Source: Candidatus Bathyarchaeota archaeon RBG_13_60_20
Lineage (GTDB): Archaea; Thermoproteota; Bathyarchaeia; TCS64
Reading direction: 5' to 3'
DNA length: 7,868 bases
Assembly (NCBI GenBank): GCA_001775965.1
Contig: MEZG01000079.1
Coordinates: forward strand, 1 to 7,868
The notes below the pieces were generated by a model. That model made no database searches. It saw only the letters and a list, made by a program, of their open reading frames with translations, and had not been told where the DNA came from. Of this stretch, positions 1-5,448 are shown piece after piece. Each line of letters begins with the position of its first letter. Position 1 is the stretch's first letter. Both the position numbers and the translations under genes were made by a program.

Positions 1-1
1 G

Positions 2-367
2 AACTTCGCCTACGTGGAGGGCAGGATACTTATGCACACCCACAGGGACGGCAAGAAGGTCAGGGACATCCTGCGGAACCCAAGGGTCTGCTTCGAGGTG
101 GACAGCGGCGAGATGATCGAGAGCGACGACCCCTGCAGCTACAGCTGGGAGTACAGGAGCGTCATAGCCCACGGCGAGGCCCGCATAGTGGAGGACCCCG
201 AGGAGAAGCTCAGGACCCTCAGGCTCATAAGCGATAAGTACGCCTTCGGCAAGGGCCAGCGGCTGGACAGGGCCAAGGTGGAAGGGTTCCCCAGCCTGGT
301 CGCCATCGAGGTCAGGGTCACGGAGATGACCGGGAAGAGGAGCCCGGCCAAACCCAAAGAGCCGTAG
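2..367 (+). CDS. NimA-like FMN-binding (pyridoxamine 5'-phosphate oxidase fold) protein, 5' end cut off
   Basis: This is the last 121 codons of a split-barrel flavoprotein of the pyridoxamine 5'-phosphate oxidase-related (NimA-like) family. The frame is open to the left window edge and begins NFAYVEGRILMHTH, so the GTG at 14 is an internal valine and not a start. Visible family features are the strand 'Y-EGRILMH' followed by 'GKKVRDILRNPRVCFEVD', which matches the usual EGKKLDNIRRNPxVCFEVD segment near the flavin and dimer interface, then 'YRSVIAHGEARIVEDPEEK', matching YRSVIVxGxARIVED. Family members are about 140-160 residues, so only the N-terminal strand or two are missing. The tail (KRSPAKPKEP) is short and basic. 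Relatives bind FMN or other flavin-like cofactors and are usually annotated as putative nitroreductases; the real substrate is unknown. It converges on the CBS-domain gene. The family call is firm, the function is not. Confidence 0.85.
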   Translation, partial: NFAYVEGRILMHTHRDGKKVRDILRNPRVCFEVDSGEMIESDDPCSYSWEYRSVIAHGEARIVEDPEEKLRTLRLISDKYAFGKGQRLDRAKVEGFPSLVAIEVRVTEMTGKRSPAKPKEP

Positions 368-568
368 ACGGAGCGCAGGGACGCCAGTTTCGCAAGTAAT
401 TATGCACGAACAAACAGTGGTTAAAATAAAGGCCGTAATTACGTCCGTTATCCTATCCACAGCCTGTGAAGCCGCCCTCGTTGGCGTGTGACCTGTCGGA
501 CATCCCGCTAAGCTGCATATATCCACCAGCGGATTTTACGAGCTTGCCCCTCAAAAATGGGACGTAGG
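368..568. other. Convergent intergenic region with AT-rich core
   Basis: This 200-bp gap separates two convergent genes. Its core (about 394-460) is much richer in A and T than the flanks and contains the perfect 10-base palindrome CGTAATTACG at 434-443, a second GTAATTA at 396-402 and a TATA-like TTAAAATAA at 421-429. A 29-codon ORF (402-491, ATG to TGA) has no TATA element at the expected distance and resembles no family I know. I see no tRNA, no C/D-box RNA and no hairpin with a T-run that would explain the stretch. Confidence 0.4.
553..557 (-). terminator. Short T-run after the CBS-domain gene
   Basis: Read on the minus strand, five consecutive T residues lie 12-16 nt downstream of the TAG stop of the CBS gene. 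Archaeal termination often needs only an oligo-T tract. Five Ts is the minimum, so this is tentative. Confidence 0.3.
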
Positions 569-1027
569 CTACGAGACGTAGAACTTGGCCTCGGGCTCCG
601 AGGCCTCGGCCTCTACCATCTCCTTGATGCTATTGATGAGGTTGGGGTGGATGCTGGCCACGTCCAAGAGGCTCAGGATGCCAACTAGCCTGTAGCTGCC
701 CTCCTCGTTCTCCAGAACGGGTAGTTTCTTGATTCGCTGCGTCAGAATGAGCTCCACGGCCTTCTCCAGGGGCTCCTCGGGGCCGACGACTATGACGGGC
801 TCGGACATGACCTCCTTGACCTTGACCTTGGATGGCTCCAGGCCCATGCACACGACCCTGGATATGATGTCCTTCTCCGTGAGTATGCCCTTGATGCCCT
901 CCTTGTTGAGGACCAGGAGGCTGCTTATCCCGAACATGGTCATCCTCCTGGCAGCGTTCTTAACGTTCTGGGCGGGCTCGATGGTGACCACCTGGGGGGT
1001 CATGACATCCCGTACAGTTAACACCAA
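569..1027 (-). CDS. Tandem CBS-domain protein
   Basis: A 152-residue stand-alone protein made of two CBS domains. CBS1 is about residues 7-60 (VRDVMTPQVVTI, then SSLLVLNKEGIKGILTEKDII), and CBS2 is about 72-125 (VKEVMSEPVIVV, then KKLPVLENEEG-YRLVGILSLLDV). Both show the paired 'V-DVM/VKEVM' entry and the 'G-I-L/T-x-D/E-x-DI' exit. Such a pair forms a Bateman module that usually binds adenine nucleotides or S-adenosylmethionine and acts as an energy or ligand sensor. No effector domain is fused, so it presumably acts on a partner. The C-terminal 20 residues are acidic and probably flexible. The start is uncertain: TTG at 1027 and GTG at 1024 are adjacent, an in-frame TAG lies upstream, and there is no ATG at the N-terminus. 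It lies 50 bp downstream of the AlkD-like gene on the same strand, with its own weak TATA-like tract between. Confidence 0.9.
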   Translation of the reverse strand: MVLTVRDVMTPQVVTIEPAQNVKNAARRMTMFGISSLLVLNKEGIKGILTEKDIISRVVCMGLEPSKVKVKEVMSEPVIVVGPEEPLEKAVELILTQRIKKLPVLENEEGSYRLVGILSLLDVASIHPNLINSIKEMVEAEASEPEAKFYVS

Positions 1028-1056
1028 GTTGGCTCTCTTTGGTCCATCTCTGGTGC

Positions 1057-1066
1057 CCTAAAAGGA
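1057..1066 (-). promoter_or_regulatory. Possible TATA element for the CBS-domain gene
   Basis: On the minus strand the sequence CCTTTTAGGG is centred about 35-37 nt before the TTG/GTG start. This would place transcription start roughly 8-11 nt upstream of the codon. It is weaker than the other TATA boxes in the window, and the gene could equally be read through from the AlkD-like gene. Confidence 0.3.
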
Positions 1067-1077
1067 ATTATGGAGCC

Positions 1078-1797
1078 TTAACATGAAGCAAATCGTTGGG
1101 CCCTGTGCTTGAGGACTCGCTGATCCTTTGGCAGCTTCTCGGAGGCGATCCTGAGCACCAGGGCCGGGGCCCTCGTCCTCCACCTCTGGAGGTGTGCGCG
1201 GACCTCCACCGGGTGCGTCCTGGACGCCTCCTTGAGGAGCCACCCCACCCCCTTCTGCACCATGTCGTCCTCGTCCTCCATGAGCGTGTCACTGAGGCTG
1301 AGCGCCTCCTCCACAAGGAGCCCTCGCCTGGCCAGGGGGACGAGGCTCACCGCGGCTGCCCTCCGCCTCCACCTGCTGGGCGACCGGGTCCACTCCATTA
1401 GCCTGTCCACCTGGGAATGGTCCCCAGCCACCGCGGCCGCTATCATGTGGGTAGCAAGGTGGTCCGTGGTGGCCCAGTTGCTGAGGTGGTCAACCCACCC
1501 GTCGAAGATGTCCATGTGCCTGGGCTCCAGCCGCCTCCTGAACCTGTCCAGGATGCTCAGCCCCACAGAGGCCAGGGTGAGGTTGCCCGACGCTAGGAGG
1601 GTCCCCGCGAGGCTGATGGTGGCCTCCAGGTCCCCCTTGACCCTGGGGTAGTACCTGTCTGACAGTTCTCTGATCTGGGCCGCTGTCAGCCCGTAGGTCT
1701 CCACGGGCTCTCTGAAGTACCGTCTGAGCTGCGCAGCCCTCGCCGGGTCCCCGAGCCTCCCGGCCTCCTCCTCGATCTCGGGAGCCAGGCTACTCAT
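1078..1797 (-). CDS. AlkD-like HEAT-repeat DNA alkylation repair glycosylase
   Basis: A 239-residue all-helical protein of the AlkD/AlkC DNA alkylation repair family (COG4912). Members remove positively charged 3-methyl- and 7-methyl-purines from DNA without flipping the base into a pocket. Residues that line up with the B. cereus AlkD active site are all present: Trp108 and Asp112 in SNWATTDHLATH, the Arg144-146 cluster in SRWRRRAAAVSL, and Trp186 in VQKGVGWLLKEAS. Length matches the family (about 220-240). The ATG start lies inside the end of the flavoprotein gene; the overlap is the 8 bases ATGAGTAG, suggesting translational coupling. The link to a flavoprotein is unusual for a repair enzyme and may only reflect compact gene packing. 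The family call is strong; activity is inferred from conserved residues. Confidence 0.88.
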   Translation of the reverse strand: MSSLAPEIEEEAGRLGDPARAAQLRRYFREPVETYGLTAAQIRELSDRYYPRVKGDLEATISLAGTLLASGNLTLASVGLSILDRFRRRLEPRHMDIFDGWVDHLSNWATTDHLATHMIAAAVAGDHSQVDRLMEWTRSPSRWRRRAAAVSLVPLARRGLLVEEALSLSDTLMEDEDDMVQKGVGWLLKEASRTHPVEVRAHLQRWRTRAPALVLRIASEKLPKDQRVLKHRAQRFASC

Positions 1798-3400
1798 AGG
1801 CCTCGCCCAGTTCGGCCGTGCCGAGCTGCATTGAGTCCCCCTTTTTGGACACGATGACGGTGCGCCTCCACGCGGGGTCCTCCCAGGGGTGGTCCCTCCT
1901 GTAGTGGGCGCCCCTGCTCTCTCGTCTCTCCATGGCGGCCCTGATGATCATCTCGGCGGCGTCGAGGGCCATGCTGAGCTCCAAGGCCGCCATCATGGGC
2001 CTGCCGTGGCCCGCCATCACCTGCCGGCTGTCATCCCTGAGCTCCTGCACCTTCTGGTAGGCCTCCACCAGCCCTTGGCTGTCCCTAACGATGCCCGCCT
2101 TCTCCCACATGGTCTCCCTGAGGGTCTCCATGAGGTCCGCGGGGCTGTAGCCGTGGCTCCGCCCCACGATCCTGGCGTACCTCTCCTCCTCGTCCTGGGC
2201 TAGGTCCGCCACGTCCGTGGCACCCGCCTCCTCGGCGTGCTGGGCGGCTCTGGCGCCGGCCCTGGCCCCGAAGACAGTCGCCTCGGTCAACGCGTTGCCG
2301 CCGTGCCTGTTGGCGCCGTGGGTGCCTCCCACCACCTCCCCGGCCGCGTAGAGGCCCATGACGTTGGTCCGGCCCCACGCATCGGCGACGACGCCCCCCA
2401 TGCAGAAGTGGCTGAGGGGCGCCACCCTGAAGGGGCGCTCGTGGGCCTGAACCCTGTCGCGGTAAAACTGGTAGCCGCCCATGCCGAAGAAGTCGCCGGG
2501 CTTGGCGCGCCTCATCACGTCCCTGGCGTCTATGAGGACGGCGCCCTCGACGCCTCCTCCCTCCAGTATCTCCAGCATCATGGCCCTGCTGAGGAGGTCC
2601 CTGCTCCTGGCTATAAAGGGCCTCTCAGTTACTTTGTGCTTTACGGGTATCTCCTCGCCCATGATGTTGACTATCCTGCCCTCTTCGACCAGGGCGCCGT
2701 TCACCAGGAAGGGGGGCACCCCGGGCTCGGCCAGCGCCAGGGGGAAGAACTGGACGAACTCCATGTCCCTGAGCCTGGTTCCGGCGTGGTAGGCGAGGCT
2801 GTATCCGTCCCCCGTGGTCCTGAGGGGGCAGTCGGTACGCTTGTAGAGGGCGCCTGCGCCACCGGTGGCCAGGACCACGGCTCGGGCGGAGAAGACGGCG
2901 GACGCCTCCTCGTCGCCGCTGTAGCCCACGGCCCCCACGGCCCTGCCCCTGTCCAGGAGGAGTCTGGTGACCACGACGTTGTCAACGAAGGGAACGCCCT
3001 TGCCTCTGAGGTGCTTGACCATGGGCAGCGTAATCCCCTGGCCCAGCCTCACGCCGGGGCCCCCTACGTGCACGCCGCCTCTCCTGGCCGTGACGTCTAA
3101 CCCGAACCGCTCCAGCTCCAAGACCCGCTCGCCACCCTCCGATGTGAGCACCTCGACGAGCCCTGGGTCGTTGAGCCCCTTGCCAACGCTGAGGGTTCTC
3201 TCCCTGTGCTCCTCCGGCGTCATGCCCCCCACAGCGGCCAGGTACCCGGCCCCCGCCACGATGGTGCAGTTGTTGTAGCCTGCACGGCTCTTGGAGACCA
3301 GGAGCACGCGGGCGCCTCTCTCATGGGCCTCTGCCGCTGCCCTGAGCCCGGCCAGGCCGGTGCCTAGAACGAGTACGTCGGCCTCGTATACGTGTGCCAT
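1790..3400 (-). CDS. Soluble FAD-dependent oxidoreductase, fumarate reductase / L-aspartate oxidase superfamily
   Basis: A 536-residue flavoprotein of the succinate dehydrogenase/fumarate reductase/NadB superfamily. The N-terminus holds the ADP-binding fold with GTGLAG at 13-18, and the second FAD segment is LATGGAGALY (178-186). Catalytic-type residues present are Arg267 (in SRDLLSRAM), His331 (SHFCMGGV) and Arg365 (GANRHGGNAL). Two features depart from true fumarate reductases: the HT segment that binds FAD covalently reads GYNNCTIVAGAG, so FAD is probably non-covalent, and the QFHPT motif is replaced by QFFPL (217-221), losing a conserved substrate histidine. No signal peptide or membrane segment is seen, and no iron-sulfur or anchor subunit is nearby, so a cytoplasmic enzyme acting on something other than fumarate or aspartate is plausible. 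The ATG start is supported by a TATA box about 26 nt upstream. It overlaps the AlkD-like gene and follows the thiazoline-hydrolase-like gene by 24 bp. Confidence 0.85.
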   Translation of the reverse strand: MAHVYEADVLVLGTGLAGLRAAAEAHERGARVLLVSKSRAGYNNCTIVAGAGYLAAVGGMTPEEHRERTLSVGKGLNDPGLVEVLTSEGGERVLELERFGLDVTARRGGVHVGGPGVRLGQGITLPMVKHLRGKGVPFVDNVVVTRLLLDRGRAVGAVGYSGDEEASAVFSARAVVLATGGAGALYKRTDCPLRTTGDGYSLAYHAGTRLRDMEFVQFFPLALAEPGVPPFLVNGALVEEGRIVNIMGEEIPVKHKVTERPFIARSRDLLSRAMMLEILEGGGVEGAVLIDARDVMRRAKPGDFFGMGGYQFYRDRVQAHERPFRVAPLSHFCMGGVVADAWGRTNVMGLYAAGEVVGGTHGANRHGGNALTEATVFGARAGARAAQHAEEAGATDVADLAQDEEERYARIVGRSHGYSPADLMETLRETMWEKAGIVRDSQGLVEAYQKVQELRDDSRQVMAGHGRPMMAALELSMALDAAEMIIRAAMERRESRGAHYRRDHPWEDPAWRRTVIVSKKGDSMQLGTAELGEAYE

Positions 3401-3423
3401 GGGGGTATTGCTGCCCGTGAGGC

Positions 3424-3429
3424 TTTAAA
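3424..3429 (-). promoter_or_regulatory. TATA box of the flavoprotein gene
   Basis: TTTAAA on the minus strand is centred about 26 nt before the ATG at 3400, the spacing of a leaderless archaeal transcript. The TAA stop of the preceding gene lies inside it. Confidence 0.6.
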
Positions 3430-3916
3430 CGGTGCCCCGGGGGATGCCCGCGTCGAGGACGACGCGCTCCAGGCACAGATCCTCGGCGCTCTCCCTGGTG
3501 AGCAGGGGCTCGACCCTGAGCCCCGGGTCTAGGTGCCTGAGGGTGCTCCCGATGCTTGGGAGGGTCAGGTTCCGGCAGATGCCGTTGAGGAACACGCCGC
3601 AGTCCACCCCCACGTCCAGGAAGGCCTCGTAGAAGGGGCACCGCCTGACCGCGAAGGTGACGCTCGCCCCGTTCCTCTTGTGCTCAGCCACATCGGCGCC
3701 GGCGTCCTCCATGAACCTCCTGTAGGCCCAGGCCCCCGCATCCAAGGGGCCCAGCCCCGCTGGCATAGCCCGCCTCATCTCCCTGGCCACGATGGCTCCC
3801 TGCCTCTCCGCGGCCTCCTCCAGCATCCTGAGGGCCTCGTCCGAGCCGAGCCTCTCGATGGCCTTCATAAGGTAGAGTACCTGGAGCGCATAAGCCCTCC
3901 TGACGCCGTCCAGCAC
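3425..3916 (-). CDS. Putative L-2-amino-thiazoline-4-carboxylate hydrolase-family protein
   Basis: A 163-residue protein whose layout matches the L-2-amino-thiazoline-4-carboxylic acid hydrolase family (PF14196): a helical N-terminal half (residues 1-75), then RRCPFYEAF (91-99), the spaced cysteines Cys106 and Cys114, a 'L-PGLRVEPLLTRESAEDLCLERVV' ending pattern and a last cysteine at 148. In Pseudomonas the namesake opens the thiazoline ring to N-carbamoyl-cysteine. Most relatives are uncharacterised, so the substrate here is unknown. A V4R-type small-ligand domain is an alternative I cannot exclude. GTG at 3916 is chosen because the TATA box GTTTAAAC is centred 26 nt before it; no ATG exists in this frame near the N-terminus and a TAA closes it upstream. 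It precedes the FAD protein by 24 bp, suggesting a shared pathway. Confidence 0.55.
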   Translation of the reverse strand: MLDGVRRAYALQVLYLMKAIERLGSDEALRMLEEAAERQGAIVAREMRRAMPAGLGPLDAGAWAYRRFMEDAGADVAEHKRNGASVTFAVRRCPFYEAFLDVGVDCGVFLNGICRNLTLPSIGSTLRHLDPGLRVEPLLTRESAEDLCLERVVLDAGIPRGTV

Positions 3917-3938
3917 GGCATAGTCTCCGGGTGGCCGC

Positions 3939-3946
3939 GTTTAAAC
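3939..3946 (-). promoter_or_regulatory. TATA box of the thiazoline-hydrolase-like gene
   Basis: The palindrome GTTTAAAC is centred 26-27 nt before the GTG start at 3916, consistent with a leaderless transcript. It is the left half of a divergent promoter pair with the CPBP membrane protein gene. Confidence 0.6.
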
Positions 3947-3961
3947 CCTTTTGGGAACCGC

Positions 3962-3967
3962 TAAATA
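3962..3967 (+). promoter_or_regulatory. TATA box of the CPBP membrane protein gene
   Basis: TAAATA lies in CTAAATAGG, centred about 25 nt before the ATG at 3990, so transcription would begin at or near the start codon. It lies back to back with the minus-strand TATA box 20 bp away. Confidence 0.55.
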
Positions 3968-3989
3968 GGCTGGGAGCGGCCATCCATCC

Positions 3990-4829
3990 ATGAGGGGCCG
4001 CAGCTTGCTTGAGGTGGCGGCCGTGTTCGCGCTTCTGGAGGCGCTGCGGTTGGCCCCGGGGGTCGCCGAGCTGCAGAGGTGGGAGACGCGGGCCCTGGGA
4101 GCCAGCTACTTCGCAGGGATCCTGATGGTGGCGGTCCCCGTCGTCGCCGTGGTGGTTTCCAAGGGGAGCCTAGAGGACTACGGGCTGCCGGTTCGCAGTT
4201 GGGCCCGCAGCCTTTCCCGGGGCCTCGCCGGATACATGTGGCTGCTAGCGCCCAACCTCGTCTTGTTCTTCGCTGGTGTCTACGGCCTGGGCGTAGCGTC
4301 CATGCCCGTCTCCCTTCTCGTCTCGGGCGTCACCCTTTTAGCCCTGTTCATGGTTCTCAGGCGCCTCGCGTCCCCGGGGCCGCCAAGGCCCCGCAGGGAC
4401 CTGGCGCTGCTAGTGCTCCTCGCCGCCTCGCCCTTGGCCGTCTCAGCCCTGGCGGGCAGCCTGTCCCTAAGGCTTGTCTCCACCTTGGTCTGGGAGCTGG
4501 TCTTCGGGGGCGCCGCGGAGGAGATCCTGTACAGGGGCTACGTGCAGGGCCGGGTGAACGAGGAGTTTGGGCGCCCCTGGAGGCTCATGGGGGTCTGCTT
4601 CGGGCCGGGCCTTCTCGTCTCCTCGGCTATCTTCGGGGTGGCAGGTGCTCTCGGCACCGCGACGCGGATGGGCCTCGGGGGGCTTAGCCTCGCGGTGGGG
4701 GTCCACGGCGCGGCACTTGGCCTATTCTATGGGTTCATGAGGGAGGCGACGGGAGACGTGGGTGCATCCTCGGTGGCTAACGGCCTTAACGAGGCTGTGG
4801 GCAGGCTCCTGCTGCGCGCGGTCTCCTAG
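3990..4829 (+). CDS. CPBP-family (CAAX-protease/Rce1-like) integral membrane protein with degenerate motifs
   Basis: A 279-residue protein with about eight hydrophobic segments (roughly 4-22, 38-57, 79-101, 105-124, 138-158, 162-178, 201-222, 230-250). Motif 1 of the CPBP intramembrane protease family is clear: GGAAEEILYRGYVQG with Glu177, Glu178 and Arg182. Motif 2, normally FxxxH, reads SSAIFGVAG (Phe215, Gly219), and motif 3, normally HAxxN or HALNN, reads VANGLNE (Asn264, Asn267). Both histidines needed for the glutamate/histidine active site in Rce1 therefore appear missing; His239 sits in the helix before motif 3 and is not the usual ligand. The protein may be a non-catalytic family member or use a different arrangement. 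In bacteria the family includes CAAX endopeptidase-like and bacteriocin-immunity proteins; archaeal roles are mostly unknown. The ATG start fits the upstream TATA box. It precedes the two-helix membrane protein by about 60 bp. Confidence 0.8.
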   Translation: MRGRSLLEVAAVFALLEALRLAPGVAELQRWETRALGASYFAGILMVAVPVVAVVVSKGSLEDYGLPVRSWARSLSRGLAGYMWLLAPNLVLFFAGVYGLGVASMPVSLLVSGVTLLALFMVLRRLASPGPPRPRRDLALLVLLAASPLAVSALAGSLSLRLVSTLVWELVFGGAAEEILYRGYVQGRVNEEFGRPWRLMGVCFGPGLLVSSAIFGVAGALGTATRMGLGGLSLAVGVHGAALGLFYGFMREATGDVGASSVANGLNEAVGRLLLRAVS

Positions 4830-4860
4830 CCCCTGGGTGTGCCCCCCCACACACACCTGC

Positions 4861-4866
4861 TTTAAC
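4861..4866 (+). promoter_or_regulatory. TATA-like box of the two-helix membrane protein gene
   Basis: TTTAAC is centred about 27 nt before the ATG at 4891. It supports that ATG over the in-frame ATGs at 4762 and 4933. Confidence 0.45.
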
Positions 4867-4890
4867 CCTTGGACGGGGAGCATCCACTGT

Positions 4891-5361
4891 ATGGCGACCC
4901 CCAGTGAACCGGCCGGCCCCTCTGGGGCCCGCATGGGTAGGCTCAGCTCGGTGCTCCGCTCGGCTCTCCGCAAGTACCGGGTCATCTACGTGGGCTACAT
5001 GTTCAGCCTGGCCGCCTTCGTCGCAGCCTGCTATCTGGAGTACATGGAGACCTCCGGATTCCTGGGCTTCATCCAGGCGTACCACCTGCAGCGGATTGTC
5101 TTCGCCGCCATGGCGTTCAGCGTCTTCCTGCTGGTCTACTTCGTCTGGGAGCAGGAGAGGATGAGGTACGAGATGCAGCTTCAGGAGCAGCTGAGGGTCC
5201 GGGAGGGGGTGTGGATCGCGGAGCAGGAGATCAGGAGCCAGATCATATTGATCAACCAGGCGACGCATGTGGCCGAGAGGTGGGGCGAGCTGACCGGCCA
5301 CATGATCAGAGTGATCAGGGACAACACGCAGAGGATGGAGAAGCACCTGGAGCTACTGTAG
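4891..5361 (+). CDS. Unrecognised membrane protein with two transmembrane segments and charged helical tail
   Basis: A 156-residue protein that I do not recognise. It has a basic N-terminus (residues 1-30, with RSALRKYR just before the membrane), a first hydrophobic segment at about 31-51, a short loop rich in aromatic residues, a second segment at about 69-86 ending in Trp, and a long polar tail (87-156) rich in Glu, Gln, Arg and Met that looks helical and probably coiled-coil (EQERMRYEMQLQEQLRVREG). The positive-inside rule suggests both ends face the cytoplasm. The frame stays open upstream to an ATG at 4762, but that extension lies inside the CPBP gene and beyond its stop, is rich in Cys, Trp and Pro, and is unlikely to be translated; ATG 4891 has a TATA box at the right distance. 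After the TAG at 5359-5361 the frame stays open for 28 more codons to a second TAG at 5446-5448, described separately. Confidence 0.7.
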   Translation: MATPSEPAGPSGARMGRLSSVLRSALRKYRVIYVGYMFSLAAFVAACYLEYMETSGFLGFIQAYHLQRIVFAAMAFSVFLLVYFVWEQERMRYEMQLQEQLRVREGVWIAEQEIRSQIILINQATHVAERWGELTGHMIRVIRDNTQRMEKHLELL

Positions 5362-5448
5362 AGGGATGGCGTGGACCCGAGGCGGGTCAAGGGCCTTCTG
5401 GACGAGGTTCAGGAGCCTCTGCAAGCCCCGGCTGAGAAAGTGGTTTAG
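5362..5448 (+). other. In-frame extension after TAG, or a short ORF
   Basis: Immediately after the TAG at 5359-5361 the same frame runs 28 codons (RDGVDPRRVKGLLDEVQEPL, then QAPAEKVV) to TAG 5446-5448. GTG at 5371 could start a separate 25-codon peptide. Its last bases overlap the TAA stop of the convergent acyl-CoA synthetase gene. Other genes here end normally in TAG, so a genuine stop with a chance open frame is the default reading. Confidence 0.25.

Noticed and set aside
14..16. GTG as start of the left-edge gene
   Set aside because: The frame is open upstream to the window edge with family-like sequence (NFAY before the Val), so this is an internal codon of a truncated gene.
402..491. 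29-codon ORF in the convergent intergenic region
   Set aside because: ATG to TGA is intact, but there is no TATA box at 25-28 nt upstream, no ribosome-binding site and no recognisable similarity.
2237..3100. Long open frame on the plus strand opposite the flavoprotein gene
   Set aside because: It is a GC-rich shadow of the real minus-strand gene; its translation is Gly/Ala/Pro/His-rich with no domain pattern.
4839..4858. GGTGTG/CACACC inverted repeat after the CPBP gene as a terminator
   Set aside because: The stem is only about 6 bp in low-complexity C and CA repeats and no T-run follows.
4762..4890. Upstream ATG extending the two-helix membrane protein
   Set aside because: The 43-residue extension overlaps the CPBP gene, is rich in Cys, Trp and Pro, and bypasses the TATA box correctly spaced before ATG 4891.
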